Shown here one piece after another: positions 24,376-37,245 of a DNA stretch of 64,000 nucleotides. The stretch is from NCBI GenBank assembly GCA_029207755.1, contig JARCOQ010000003.1:86137994-86201993 (forward strand), read 5' to 3'. The translations under genes and the position numbers were made by a program. Origin of the DNA: Chamaea fasciata. Taxonomy: Eukaryota; Chordata; Aves; Passeriformes; Sylviidae. The notes under the pieces are model-generated. The model saw nothing but the letters and a program-made list of their open reading frames with translations, made no database searches and had not been told where the DNA came from. The stretch's first letter is position 1. The number at the start of each line of letters is the position of its first letter.

Positions 24376-25900
24376 ATGGGCTAGATTCTCTTAAACTCTA
24401 TTTCATTTTTTTAGGACCAAATCTTGCTTTTAGAGATAATATATATGAGGTTCAGTAATATACAGCAGCAAGTCAGTGCATTATACACCTCACTGTTTAG
24501 AAAAATTTTTCTGATATATCCTTAGAAATGAGAAAAAAAACCCCTCATGAAATATTTGATTTTTTGAACTATTACATAAAGGGTTTTTTAGGTTAATGTT
24601 AACTGAGACTTCTTATCTGTGCTGTGGCTCATTTGTCTTTTCTCTTTATCTTCTTTCTTATTCATATCTTCCCTCTTATAGCATTTCCCTTGCTTGAATT
24701 GAGATTTTAAAAGCAATCTCAGTGTTGTATTACTATTTCTGATTCAGATATCTCTTTCTGGTGTTACACATTTTAAAAAATACAGTGTTACATTGATGTA
24801 GGGTAAGTAAGCTCCAAGTTTTCAGCCTAATTATTTAACCAGTGCAAAGACTTGGGACAAGGCTGCCTTTTAATCATCTAAGAGATCTGTTTCTAGGCTC
24901 TTTTCTTACACAGTTTCATCTTTGGGTGACTTGCACCCTTCCAAAGGAATCTGAGCATGATTTGGGAGTATTAACAGTATGGGTGTAAGTTGTTTCTGGG
25001 CTTGTGGGTCAGAATACTGCCTTGGCACTGTTTATGAGTGTATATTTTATCCCATCTCCCTTTCTTCCCCACAGCCCTAAACTACAGGATATATCTCCAA
25101 GATGTTTCCTAAAAAATGCTCATATTTTTCCAGGGACATCTAAGTTCCTCTCAAAGGTATGTACATTTCCTTCTTCTATTTTACCTCTGAAGCACTTACT
25201 TAATCACACACAGTACAGAGGTACATGAATGTGATTCTTTCTCTATCCCAGGTCAAGTCTTTCATTAACTTATCATGAGAACATTCAACTGAGGTCACAT
25301 TCCATTTGCCAAGCAAATAAATGCACATGTCTGAGGAGTTCCACCTCAAATTCCACTAGCTGCTTATTAGATCTCCTCAGAAGAAGAATGAATGTCTTCT
25401 GGTTTTACTGGTATTATCAAGAATGCAACGGAGTAAGTACTGAAATACAGAATATGTCTCTCAACTGGAGATTTTAAAATATACTGTGGAGTCATTCTCT
25501 TTCTTTTCCTTGTTTACCCAATAAACAATTAAATTAGTTTGTGTGCTTATTTCTTTTTTCTTGAAACCACAGATTCAATTCTGATATACTGGATCTGCTT
25601 TCTTTTTCAGAAAAAGTACCTGCCCAGAATGAGAGAATCAGAAACCTTTTATTTAAATTAGAATTCTGTGAAACACAATGCATTTTCTATTTAAAGCTGT
25701 TGCCAGGCAATAACATCTAGCATTACCGAGTTTAAAAACACCGTAATTTTGTTTTCTGTAAAAGTCAAGAAGAAGCAGTCTCCTTATTATTCTATATTTT
25801 CTATATATTTTTAGGGTGCAGTAACTTTTTGTAATCTTATCATACCAAAGATTTGATGCCAGTATATAGAGTACAATGACAAAAAATACCTCAGTGAAAG
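24376..25900. other. AT-rich sequence, nothing recognised
   Basis: A plus-strand frame of 74 codons (25004-25228) shows no domain. No repeats were recognised. Confidence 0.5.
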
Positions 25901-26340
25901 TGATGCCTTGAGAAGGCTGACCTGGAACAGAGACTGGATGGTGCGAAGAGAATAAAGTAGGTATTTATTAAAAGGACTTAAAGGATACATCGTGGGCAGT
26001 ACAAGAGCCTGGCCAGTGCTACACCCAAGATGAACCCAAAATGGTCACAAAATGCATGACTGGTCATGAGGTTTCACACTTTCATAAGTTTTGGTTTCGT
26101 TACATGTTGGGGTTAACTGTCCCATTACAGCTTCAGGTTATGAAGTTCCATCCTCCTTGTTCTCTCCCCTCAGCTTTCTGTTATTTATTCCTTTTTGGAC
26201 CTGAAACTTGTAACGGTTGTCCTTGGTCTCAAACTAGAAAAGTATTGTTTTGTTTACCTACCCAGTGAAGAGAGCTGACTAACACTTAGTATGAGTCTCA
26301 GAGTTACACACTTAGGCAGCACAAAATCTGAAAAATATGA
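25901..26340 (-). mobile_element. Partial LTR of an avian endogenous retrovirus, family D
   Basis: The words 'agaaggctgacctggaacag', 'ataaagtaggtatttattaa', 'gggcagtacaagagcctggc', 'caaaatggtcacaaaatgc' and 'cagcttcaggttatgaag' follow in order an LTR I know from bird genomes and transcripts. The minus strand carries TTAATAAATACC near 25960, which would be the polyadenylation signal, so the element points left. The right edge is uncertain and the family name is not given. A 75-codon plus frame (26041-26268) is inside it. Confidence 0.6.
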
Positions 26341-28506
26341 AAGCTAGAACTTAAGGCATCATAAGAATCTGATATTGAAAAACTGTTCCATTTTTACTGA
26401 TAAGGATTTTATTTTTTCTCTCCTCAGAAAACCAGCTGTGACATTATTCTTCTGCTTTTTTTTTCTTTTTCTGCTGTCCATGTGAAAATATAATAGTTAT
26501 TTTGTTAAAAATTTTTAATTATATTAGATGACATATGAGAAGGTGGGAGACATGACACTATCCTCTATAGCCTGAGAACTTTTTTGAGGATACAGGAAAC
26601 TACAAGAATATCTTCCAAAAGGGCATTAGTCATATTGCAAAGTCCTAGGCAAACTGCACAGAAAGGAACAGATTATTCATTGAAGGAACACATTTATTTG
26701 GAGACAGGTTAGTGTGCCTCTCATACAGGTACACTATAGGTTATAAGTTAATTTCTTCTTTCCAACCATGCTTAAATTCTCTAAACCTGCCTACATGTTG
26801 CTTTTACAAATAAAGGAGAAAAAGAGGCTTTCCAGGTTACAGTATTTTGTCCATTTTCTTGTATTTCTTTAAATAACCCCAGATTTTCAGTAATGGTAAT
26901 AATGGTTATGCCTTGGTGACCCAATCTCAACCAACCAAATGTTTCACTTTCCCTAAGCCAATGATTTCTCTATCACAAAATGTATACCGTGTAGCAGATA
27001 TAATGGTAGAATAGAAACAGAGAGAGGAGAAATTAGAAAAAAAATATTGTCATGCTTTTAGGCTAAGTCTGCTCATCATCTGCTGGAGAGAGCCAGGGTT
27101 GACAGTGACACTAAATTTACATTTAACAGGTACCCCATTAGAGGATGACTCTAACAGATTTGAATCACTCCACAACAGTGCACCTGCCAGTGTCTGTAGT
27201 GTTGGTACTCACAGTAAGGCCTAACGGCCATTTGTTTTCTTTGGAAGGATGGACTGTCCTTATGTATAGGACAATGAAGTTGAAACCAGTCTTCTTTTAG
27301 CAAGGACAATGAACCATGAAATTGGGCAGAGACAGCAGTGAATCAATGTAGCTCATACAGGAACAAAGAGCCCAGTATTGGACAGCAAAAGTGTTTGTGA
27401 TTTTATTCTTCATCCTTTCTGTTGCCTGCTCTGCCTGTGGGCATTGTTGTCTTTCAGATGTTTTGCATGTATTATATAAAAAACTTTATGACTTTCACGT
27501 CTGAAATCTCAACTGACATCTGCATTAAAATTGTTCTAAAGAAACCAATATGTAAAGAAACATCATGTTGCCATTCCCACGAGATCTTGGACCCAATTCC
27601 TATTTGAATAGCCATTTTGCCTTTCATATTTTGTCCCCTATTTTCTTGTCTATCTCATTTTGTCCTAATGTTTTCTCCAGATCATCTTCTTGAGAAATAT
27701 AGCTCTCAGTTCAAACAATTCCTATTTTCTGCAGGAAAATATAAGGTTAAGTGTTTTTCAGAATCTGGAAACAGAGAAGCCAGATGGCCATTTGAGCAGA
27801 GAGAGCAGCTGATGGCTACCTGCCTATCTGCTAGCTGTAGATAGTGACTCTAGTGTGCTGTACTGGATACTCAGTGGAGCAGAGGCAAGAACAGGGCTTT
27901 GAGACAAGAATGAGGTAGCAGATGAGAAGCTGACAAAACTAAAAATGACAGGCATTATGTCCTATTTCCTCAAGTGAAAATAGAAGTTCAGAAAAGTTTG
28001 ACCATTTATTGAGACCCTCAGCCAGTATGCATTCTGCTTTTGTCTTATAACTAGTTTTACTACCCAGGTTCAGCAGCAGACTTCTTACATGTGTCCGCTT
28101 TTGCTTAGTTTTGATGTTCTTTGGGTTGATTTAATTTTCAAATGAAGTAAAGTTAAAAAAAAAAACAAACAACCCTACATTCATAGTATTAGTCACATTT
28201 TTTGGAATTTATAGGTTGAGAGAAAACCATCAGAGATACAGACAGGGAATCTATCTTCAAAAACAAAAAGAGGCTTTCCCATTAAAAATAATAATTTATA
28301 CTTAGATGTAGTATCTAGTAAAACTCACTATGCAACTTTACTCTTATGAGAAAATGTCTGTCCTTCACTGTGCAATTGACATCTAAGGTAAATGTAATAG
28401 CTCTTTTCCATCTTGACTACGTTTTTTGTGATATGCCTAATTTGCACATATTTAAAAACATTGACTTTCTGGCTTCTTCAAAATTTTGTTGTTTGTGTTT
28501 TGGTCT

Positions 28507-28548
<42 letters not shown>

Positions 28549-29451
28549 ATTATCTTTGAGTTAAATTGTCATTATCATTGATAATGCATATTGAAAGCAA
28601 CTCCTTTTTGCTCAACTCTCTTAATGACTTAGGGCATTACTGAGATTCCTAAAACTCAGTGAGATAAAATTGGCATGATTCAGTGTTTTCCAATTAAATA
28701 CATCATTAAAAGTATCACTTTCATCCATTTATAAAATGTTTGCATAATTCTTGGAGCATGAACAAAACAGTTGCACATAATTGAAGAGAAAATCTTTCTG
28801 GACATGTAATCACTCCTGATAGTGGGAGAAAGGGTCGACTTTCTTCTTGAATCGGAAGAATAAAATTGTTCAAGTAATTCATATGGCATTTCTTCATTAA
28901 GTATTCCTTCTGGTGGGTCTTGAGGAAAAGAGAAGATAAATTTTTGAAGGAATTAAACAAAAGAAAACCATGCCATAGGTTCAGAGTGAGCAGTGCGAAC
29001 ACAGTACTGAATTAAGCTAAATTAGATTCAATTTGCTGTCTGACATAAATACAGTTTTATATTTATCATTAATGGGGACACCATCTGTTTTAACAGAAGA
29101 TGGTGTGTTTAACACTGCTACATATATATTTTGGAGGCAGAAAATACCAGTGTGGACGAGCGTTCCATCTTACTGTTATCTGTCAGAATTTCTGTATGTG
29201 ATATTTAAGGAAACCTTTAATATGTTTTGTGAATGGTTAATATTGTTGCATTCAAATTCAGAACAGCTGTATAAATTAAGTAAATTACAACAGATTGGTC
29301 TACAGGCATCTTTGTTGCTCATCCTTCTAGTAGTACCTGGTAAGGCCTTTCATTTAGCACACATTAACAACACTGTTTTCTTTTATCTCTTTATCTTGCT
29401 AAATGTCGGTGTTGCTCATCAATTATAAGAGCCGGATAGATCCTCAGTGTA
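26341..29451. other. AT-rich sequence with a long poly-T
   Basis: Nothing was recognised except the poly-T listed separately. The plus-strand frame 29033-29428 (131 codons) is the longest outside repeats. It is Leu/Phe/Tyr-rich with hydrophobic stretches, typical of AT-rich noncoding DNA, and has no domain I recognise, so I do not call it a gene. Frames at 27422-27844 and 28680-29002 are likewise uninformative. Confidence 0.45.
28509..28546. repeat. Poly-T run of 38
   Basis: Thirty-eight uninterrupted T. No mobile element is recognised next to it, so its origin is unclear. It could be the A-tail of a decayed minus-strand retrocopy. Confidence 0.9.
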
Positions 29452-29990
29452 TGTGGTGGGTTGACCTTAACTGGCTGTCAGTTGCTCACCAAGCTGCTTT
29501 CTTACTCTCACACCTCTTCAACAGGACACAGGGAGAAAATATGATGGAAGAGTCTCATGAGTTGAGATAAAGACAGAGAGATCATTTGCTGGTTACTGTC
29601 ATTGGCCAAACAAACTAGACTCAGGGAAAAAAGTTTGATTCACTGACAGCCAGTTGTAATGGAGCAAGATGGTGAGAAATAAAAAACACCCTCCTTCTTC
29701 CCTCCCACCTCTACTCCTGTTATTTACCAGGTTCATCTTCACTCCTGGCTCTTTTTCTTCCCCCATATCATGCAGCCAAGGGGGATAGAAAATGGAGCTG
29801 CAGTTGGTTCATAATGCTTTCTCTCTGCCACTCCTTCCTTCTCACACTCTTCCCTTGCTTCAGCATCAAGTTCCTCCCACAGGACGCTGTCCTTCATGAA
29901 CTGCACCAGTATGGGTCTTTTCCATGCAACACTGTTTCTGCCAGAAAATCTGCTCCTGCATGGGCTTCTCTGCACATGCTACAGATGGAG
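29452..29990 (-). mobile_element. Partial LTR of an avian endogenous retrovirus, family A copy 2
   Basis: The left edge TGTGGTGGGTTGACCTTAAC is a near-perfect family A start, followed by 'gttgagataaagacagagag', 'ttactgtcattggccaaac', 'ggttcatcttcactcctgg', 'tgcagttggttcataatgc' and 'cccacaggacgctgtccttc'. Compared with the copy at 1448 it keeps the middle block but stops near 29990, so the U3 end on the right is missing. The polyadenylation word is degenerate. Overlapping frames at 29739-30120 are by-products. Confidence 0.78.
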
Positions 29991-30320
29991 AAATAATGAC
30001 TTCAGTAACCTGTCTTTGAAGAGGACGGTGTCAACACATTTGAGGGGTTTTCAATTCTTAAAGCGTGAAGATTTTTTGCCTCATAATATTTGTTGCAGTA
30101 GCTTGCCTTATACTTATTAATAAGGATTAGAATTATCAGATTAACCCAGCACACTGGATGTCAGGAAGAATTTCTGCTTTTAGAAATGGAAAAATTTAGA
30201 TAAGGTGTGCTCCCATGTCACTATTACTACAGATTCAAACCACTTGGATCTCCTGTGATTGTTAAATAGTGAATATAGAAAGCAAATAGTGAGCTACAAA
30301 ACAAATGTAGTTTAGAATGC

Positions 30321-30943
30321 TGTACTGGTTTTGCTGGAATAGAGATAATTTTCTTATTAAAATTACTGTAATATATATATTAAAATATGTAATATTGTTA
30401 TATGTTATTACAATACTGTTTTATATTTGTGACCAAAATAGTGTTGATAACACAAGGATGTTTTAGCAGCTATTGCACAGCATCAAGGTCTTCTCTGTTC
30501 TCCACATGAACCCAAAAGCAAGCAACTGGGGCTACACAAGAATTTGGGAGGCAACGCATCTTGGCAGGTAACCTAAACTGACCTAAGGGGTTTTCTGTGT
30601 CTTATAATGTCCTACTTGGCAATAAAGGCTGGTCAAAAGAAGGAGGAAGAGGGGGCAGTTGGAATGATGGTGTTTTTCTTCCCAAGTCACTGTTACACGT
30701 GATGCAGCCCTGCTTTCCTGGAGATGGCTGAACACCTGTCTGCCCATGGGAAGAGGTGAATTCATTCCTTATTTGCCTTTGCTAACATGCATGACTTTTG
30801 CTTTCCCAATTAAACTGTATTAATCTCAACCCAAGGGTTTTCACACTTTTACCCTTCCGATTCTCTTCCCCATCTCCCCTGGAGGTGGATGTGAGAGAGA
30901 GGCTGTGTGGTACTTAGGTACCTACTGGGGCTATTCCACAACA
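30321..30943 (+). mobile_element. Solo LTR of an avian ERVL-like element, family B copy 1
   Basis: The segment runs from TGTACTGGTTTTGCTGGAAT to 'ctattccacaaca'. In between it follows a bird LTR known from memory: 'gataacacaaggatgtttta', 'ggaatgatggtgtttttctt', 'gctttcctggagatggctga', 'caattaaactgtattaatc', 'cttttacccttccgattctc'. The position of the TATA box reads 'gcaataaagg' instead of a TATATAAA, so the promoter looks damaged. ATTAAA (30809-30814) may be the polyadenylation signal. It is about the full length of the copy at 34500. No target-site duplication was clear. Confidence 0.8.
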
Positions 30944-32023
30944 GATACCAACCAACCCGAATATACACATGCACAGCCTATTCATACATAAATATATATC
31001 TGCAAAAAATGACCTGTTTATGATTGCTGTTCTATAAGACTAAATATTTAAATATTTAAGTCATCAGAAGTTAAGCAGATTGTGTCTAAAGTTCTCTTTT
31101 CTTAATGCTTGCTTTTCAGTAAAATTCCCATCATAGCTTTCAAACAAAACTTAATTATTTAGCAAGATACCATGTTTCAATGCAGCCTTGCTCAAAAATT
31201 GTGGAAGTTATTGTTTTATAAAAACTGCTGAAAGTATAATCCTATGCAAACAATGATTGCTAAAAGAGAAGTAATATTGAATCCCAAAATCTGTGCACTC
31301 CATGATACATGGTTATTAAAAATTCAGGTGAACCAAACATTTTTTTAAAATGAATTATTTAATTCAAAGCATTCTGGAATCACAACAATAACAAAAGAAA
31401 CCATAACAAGTCCTCAAAAGAAAGACCCAAAACATTCATACTGAATGAATAGCTTCACTGACAGATGGTGTCTGAGAAAAGAACAAGTCCCAAATATTTC
31501 AATTTTTTAGACTTCTGGCACACTGAAACAGAGTATACCTTTCAGAATTTAAAGATATATAACAAAATCTGTTTTGGCAATAATATGAAATATCAGGTGA
31601 TAATATTTCCCCAGATATGTAAAATATAATTTTCTGAGTTTTAAAAAGAACACATCATAGAACGTTTTTGTTTTGACTGAGATATTAGAAGACACTATCT
31701 TACAGGTTGTAAAATAAGCTCAGATGAGTGATTATCACTGCCTAGTGAGTACAAGTGCTTAGCAGTCACTTCTAATTCATGTAAATGTGATATAACTTAG
31801 GTTTGTCTAACCTTTTTTTTTAGGATTGCTTTTAAGGAGTTTGTCAAAGAAGCTACTTAAAGCTGGTTTAAGCATGTTTTTCCTTTTTTTCCTTTTCAGT
31901 ATGACTTTGGATGATGTGGTAGCCTAACATATTTATATTTATAATCATAGGTTTTCACATATCTAAGAACTACTATATAATCTAATTTTGTTTAATAAAT
32001 TTTAGTACGGTTTTTGACTTTAG
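30944..32023. other. AT-rich sequence, nothing recognised
   Basis: No retroviral primer binding site, gag or pol sequence follows the LTR on its left. No other repeat was recognised. Confidence 0.5.
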
Positions 32024-32970
32024 AGACTGGACTGAAAACTAGCTTGGTCCAGAGGGCTGTGACTAGATGCACAAACTCCATCTGGAGGCCAGTCACCAGT
32101 GATGTACTCCATGCATTGATACTGAGTGAAACACTGTTTAACATCTTGCTGAGTGACCTAGAAGTTTGGACCAAGTGCACCCTCAGCAGATTTGGGGATG
32201 ATATAAAATTCAGAAATACAATTGTTGTACCAGACAGATCAGCCTGGACAGGCTGAGCAATTGGGCTGTCAGTAATCTCACAAAATTCAACGAAGGAAAA
32301 CCCAAAGTTTTAATCCTGCAGAGGAATAACCCAAGGCACTAATCCAAATTAGAGGCTAACTGACTGGAAAACCGCTCCTCAGAAAAGAACTTGGGAGTCC
32401 TGGTAAACACCTAGCTGACCATGAGCCAGCAATGTGCCTTTCATGGCAAAGGTGGTCGAAAGCATGCTGGGCTGCATAAGGGTAAGATGTGCCTGAAGGT
32501 TGAGAGATGTGATCCTCCTCCTCTGCTCAGCACTGTTGAGACACATCTGTAGGTTTTAGTCCATGTCTGGACTCCCCCATGTGAGACACTCATAGATTGA
32601 CTGGAATAAGTCCATTAAAAGGATGCTAAAATTATTAAAGGACTGAAGCATTTTAAAGTTGAATATAGGCTGAGAAAGCTGGATCTGCTCAGCCTGAAAA
32701 AGGCTTGAGGGGTTCTTATCAATAGACACAAATTAAACCACACAGAATTCAGTCTAAGCACAAGATTTTTTTTTTTTTTAAATTGTAGGAGTGGTCCAAC
32801 TCTGGATCAAACCACCCAGAGCATTTGTGGAGTGTCTACACTTGATTGATACTAAAACCATGATCGGACACAGCACTGGGTAACCTGATGGAGCCAACTG
32901 TTTAAACATTGGTTTTGGACTACAGAATCTCCAGAGGTTCCTTGCAATCTCAGAGATTCTATGATTCTGC
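32024..32970 (+). mobile_element. CR1 LINE, about 950 bp, C-terminal RT to 3' end
   Basis: The plus strand follows CR1 from inside the reverse transcriptase to the tail. The frame 32014-32256 reads through the catalytic motif as R-F-G-D-D-I-K-F, where CR1 usually has F-A-D-D, then breaks. DNA words continue in order: 'gaggaataacccaaggcac', 'acttgggagtcctggtaaac', 'gccagcaatgtgcctttcat', 'gctgggctgcataagg', 'ctcctctgctcagcactg', 'atctccagaggttccttgc', and the tail 'attctatgattctgc' at 32970. Position 32766-32779 is a run of fourteen T at the site where CR1 has a short T-run ('acttttttactgtgag'). Stops and a frameshift make it inactive. Confidence 0.9.
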
Positions 32971-34499
32971 AAGTGTGTGAAATAGATTTAATGCAATAGT
33001 GTTTTTAATGCAATAAAGGTATATTAAATTTTGAATCTAGGCAGCATCAGACAACAACAAATATAAATACATGTATTTAAATGCTAGGGGTTTTTTTAAA
33101 ATATATCAGGAAAGTTTAATACCTTTTTTACTATTTTAATTGTTTCTTATTTATTTTTTTTTAAAGTTAGGAATTATTGAACAGAAAAAGAATGTTCAGC
33201 TTTGTTAATATCAAATATTTGTGTGTATTATAGTGCACACTTTAATTTTCAGGTATTTGTTCTGCAAAACACATATTAATAGTGGAATTCCAGTGATGGT
33301 CAGACAATAACATATTTTGACCAGTGAGAAAGGAGTGAATAGGATCTCTTGTGACTCTAGACTTTTTTTTTTGCACTTCTCAAGAGCATGTTAAAGAGCA
33401 TATTCAATTCCTCAAATAGATGCCCTGTGACACATGACAAAATTATTCCTTTATGATTTACTATCTATAACCTATCCTCTATACTTAGCTATGAAATGCT
33501 TAAAATGTTTCTTTTTAAATGTAGTGCATTATTTTTTGAGTAAATTATGATACTTTGGCTCGCAATGAATAATCCTATATAATCAGAGTTGCTCGACTAA
33601 CTCAGCTCATTTGCAAAATGCTTTTCATCACAATCTTTTCCAGTCATTATAGTCCTCAGTCTTAAATCATCTTCTCCATATCTTTAATTTTAGAGCATGT
33701 CAGAATGCCTGAGGAGGCTCACTAGGTTTAACAATTGCATTAATATTTGCTGTTTGCAAAGAGTTTAGCACATATTGGAAATCTCAGGCACTTAGCGTCT
33801 CAGACTTCATAAGTCTTTGTGTTTTCTTATGATAATATTAAATATACTGTTAAAAGGGGCTGGTGGCCAAAAAAAAAGGTTAAGAAGTAGGAAGAAGATC
33901 TTGAAGAATCAATTGATGGACATGATCTATGTTACCAAGACTGTACTAGTATTATTCAAGAAAATGGGAAAGTGAGACTTTGAATTTTTGTTTCCATGTT
34001 AGTCTAGAAGATAGCTTGGATATAATTCAGAAAGGTTTTCTGAAGTTGTTGAACACTAAAAAATGTATGACAAAGCCCTCGTTCATAAAAATTCTCAATA
34101 CAAATAAACCATCAAGAATTATACTGATCAAAAATGAAGTTTTACTGAGAATGATGATGCAACTAACTGCTTCCTTAATGATCAATGAAGTAACTGATAA
34201 TTTGAAATAACTCAACTTTCTTATTGTAACCTAATTTAGGTTATATTGAAAAGTGGATGTCATGCAGCATATTTAAAGGGTTCTATCCATCATGACTGAT
34301 ACCCATTGCATTTTTTCAGACAATGCGTTACTTGCCACAGACCAGTGCAGAGGTTTTCAGCTCTTCAGTTAGTCCTGTATTCAGAGGCTGGTTCTGGTCT
34401 TAAATCTACAGTGTGGGTCTCTGAGGGCTTTAGCAAATTAATGTCCAATTTTTACTAAAAACCAGGCCATCCAACAACTTTTTTTTTTTTTTTTTTTTC
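32971..34499. other. AT-rich sequence, nothing recognised
   Basis: A T-run of twenty (34479-34498) abuts the LTR on the right. A 76-codon plus frame (33980-34210) and a 62-codon minus frame share the same AT-rich DNA and have no domain. Confidence 0.5.
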
Positions 34500-35083
34500 A
34501 GTTTTTCTGCATATAGTTAATTTTCTTCCCAATAGCTGGTATGGGGGGCTAGGTTTTGTATTAGCACTGAATTCAGGGTGGGTAATGCAGAGATGTTTTG
34601 TTATTGCTGAGCAGGGCTTAAATCCAGTCAAGGCCTTTTCTGCTTCTCCAGCTGCCATGCTGATGAGGAGGCTGGGGGTACACTGGAGTTTGGGAGGATG
34701 CACAGCCAGGACAGGTGACCCAAATTGATCAAAAGGATATTCCAGTCCACATGAAATCATGGTCAGTATATAAAGAGGGGGGAAGAAGGAGGAAAGCGGA
34801 GACATTTGGAATGATGGTGTTTGTCTTCCCAGGACACTGCTATGTGTGAGGGGGCCCTGCTCTCCTGGAAATGGCTGAATATCTGCCTGCCTCTGGGAAG
34901 CAGTGACTAAATTTCCTGTTTCACTTTACTTGCGTGCATGGCCTTGCTTTCCCGGTTAAATGGTCTGTATCTCAACCCATGTGTTTTCCATCTTTTACCC
35001 ATCTAGTTCTCTCCCAGACCCCATTGGTGGGAGAGTGCGTTGCTGTCTGCAGCTTGCTTGGTAGCTGGGGTTAAACCATGACA
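34500..35083 (+). mobile_element. Solo LTR of an avian ERVL-like element, family B copy 2
   Basis: Same family as 30321-30943 and same orientation. Words in order: 'gttaattttcttcccaatag', 'gagatgttttgttattgctg', 'aaggccttttctgcttctcc', 'ggtgacccaaattgatcaaa', 'ggtcagtatataaagagggg', 'gaatgatggtgtttgtcttc', 'gtagctggggttaaaccatg' and 'aca' at 35083. The first dozen bases seem lost into the T-run at 34479-34498. The TATA box is intact. The minus frame at 34455-34805 (116 codons) is an accident of the LTR. Confidence 0.85.
34767..34774 (+). promoter_or_regulatory. LTR TATA box, intact
   Basis: TATATAAA sits in the usual family B position. The sister copy at 30321 has 'gcaataaagg' here. This LTR could therefore in principle still start transcripts to the right; that is inference. 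Confidence 0.6.
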
Positions 35084-35090
35084 TGATTAG

Positions 35091-35141
35091 GGAAATTAGA
35101 AAAGGGAAGGGAAAGGGAAAGAGAAAGGGAAAGGAAAGTAA
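35091..35141. repeat. (GGGAAA)n-like purine-rich tract
   Basis: Imperfect 'gggaaa', 'gggaag' and 'gagaaa' units make about 50 bases almost free of pyrimidines on the plus strand. It directly follows the LTR. Purine-only tracts can form unusual DNA structures. Confidence 0.9.
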
Positions 35142-35477
35142 GACACCAGTGAAAGTCCAATTACAGAACTCATTTTGGTGTAGAGTTCACATGAAGACAG
35201 GAAATACTAAGGTAATTTTGAAGGGTATATATTCTTTTTGAGGGGTGGAATATTAAAAAAGCAAATCATTCCCTTGTGTTAGACTTTTGGGGTGCAAGCA
35301 GTACTACTGTAATGAATGTTATGAAATTGGGGACCTTATCAATAAGCTGACTTATGGAAAATACATTATGCACAGTGAGTTTTTCATTTCCTTTAATTAT
35401 AAATGATACTGTGATTCCAAACTGTCACTAAAAAAAATGCAAATTGAATCAGTCAGTATCATCTAAATCTGAAACTG

Positions 35478-37245
35478 ACTCAGAAGGATCATTGAATCCA
35501 AATCACCGCTCCTTATGACTACCTAAAAATAAACCACATGACTAAGAGCATCATTCAGATGCTCCTTGAACTGTAACCCTGGAGACCCAGTTCCAGTGAC
35601 TGACCATCCTTTCAGTGAGGAACCTCTTCCTATGGTCCAATCAGCACCTCCCCTGAGGCAGCTTCATTTAATTTCCCCATATACTACTGCTGGTCACCAG
35701 GGAGAGGAGACCAGCACCTCCCCCTCTGTTTTTCTTCCGCCTTGAGGAAGCTGTAGTCTGCAATGAAGTCCCCCCTCAGCTTTCTCTTCTCCGAGCTGGT
35801 AAAAAATGAGTGAATTCAGCTAATTCAGCTGCTTCTCATAAGTCTTGCCTTTGAGGCCTTTTGTCATCCTGGTCTCCCTCCTCTGGACACACTCTAATAG
35901 TTTGATTTCCTTCCTATTTTGAGGTACTATAAATCTGCACTCTGTACTTGAGGAGAGGCCGCACCAGCACAGAGCAGTGGAGCAGTCTCCTCCCTCAACT
36001 GGCTGGAGATGCTGTGCTTTATGCATTCCCGGATATGGTTGGCCTTTTTGGGTAACGGGGCATAGAGTTGACTACTACTGTACCTGCCATCCATTGAAAA
36101 CCCCAGATTTTTTTTCTGCAGGATTGTTCTTCAGCCTCTAATTCTAAAATTTGTACATATAATTAGAATTACCTCATCCAAGATGGAAAATCCAGTACTT
36201 GCTCCTGTTAAATTTCACATGTTTGCTGGTGGCTTAACTCTCCAGTCTACCCAGATCTCTCTCTAAGACCTCACCATCCATGAGAAATTCCACAGCTCCC
36301 CGAAACAGTATCAGCAGGCTTACATACTGTATATTCAATTCCAGGTCACTTACAAAAACTTTGAAGGGCAGTGGCCCTAAATCTTAGCTCTGGGAAACCA
36401 TTTTGGTAATGGGCTGCCTGTCTGATCCTTTAATATAACCCTTTATAACCTGTCAGCTATTTGCTCACTCAACATGCTACAGACTTGTCTAGTTGCAAGC
36501 TGGACAATTTCCCCAGAAGCACATTGTGAGAGACAGCATCTAAAGCTTTGTTAAAACAGATAACCCCCCCCAGAATACATCTACTGGCTTCCCTTGGTCA
36601 ACTAAATTGGTGACTTTGTCCTAAAAGAAAATGAATTAGATTAAGCAGGACTTTCCCCTCATGCAGACTATAACCAATTGCTGTGTTTTTTCTCAAGTGG
36701 TTTTTAATTCTCAGAATAACTGTCTCCATAATTTTACCAGGCACTGAAGTGAGACTGATAGGCCTGTAATTACCATAGTCTTCCTTCTTAAAACTGGGAC
36801 ACCGTTTCCCAGCTTCCAGTCAATGGGGACCTCTCCAGAGTCCCAAGATTATTGAAAAATAATGACAAGAGGTCCCACAATGACATCAGCAAGCCCTTTT
36901 GGTTCCCTGGGACGAATCCCATTGGGCCCCATAGATTTATATGCATCCAGCTGGAGCAGCAAATATTGAACATTTTCAGAACTGGCTGAGAGTTCATTGT
37001 CCCCTGAGTCATAGTCTTTCAACACTGGGTGTCCAGGGTCCCAGAGCCAATCACTGGTGTTCAAACAGAGGTGAAGAAGAAATTAAACTTCTCTATATTG
37101 TCTGTGTCCTTTTTTGAGAGGTAACGGACCTCATAAAATAACAGATCAATTTAATTCGTGATCTTTTGCTGTTAATATATTTTTAGAAAGGCCTTTTTGT
37201 TGTTTGTCACAGTGCTGACTAGCTTGAACTCTAATGAAGCTCTGT
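35478..37245 (-). mobile_element. CR1 LINE, about 1.77 kb, RT entry to 3' end
   Basis: This is the longest CR1 here. The plus strand is reverse-complement CR1 throughout: 'aaggatcattgaatccaaat' near the 3' end, 'gaggaagctgtagtctgcaa', 'gtcccccctcagctttctct', 'gaggccgcaccagcacagag', 'ctggctggagatgctgtgc', 'ttaccaggcactgaagtgag', 'cttccagtcaatggggacct'. The minus frame 36849-37064 contains YKSMGPNGIRPREPKGLADV, close to the conserved entry of CR1 reverse transcriptase (usual form: MGPDGIHPRVLKEL). It covers most of the RT half of ORF2 plus the 3' region, with many stops, and is a different subfamily from the 6186 copy. Confidence 0.92.

Noticed and set aside
29033..29428. 131-codon plus-strand frame as a gene
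   Set aside because: It is Leu/Phe/Tyr-rich, as expected from AT-rich noncoding DNA, without a recognisable domain, promoter or splice context.
30321..35083. A provirus bounded by the two family B LTRs
   Set aside because: Both LTRs point the same way, but the sequence between them holds a CR1 and AT-rich DNA, with no primer binding site, gag or pol remnants seen. Two solo LTRs explain it better.
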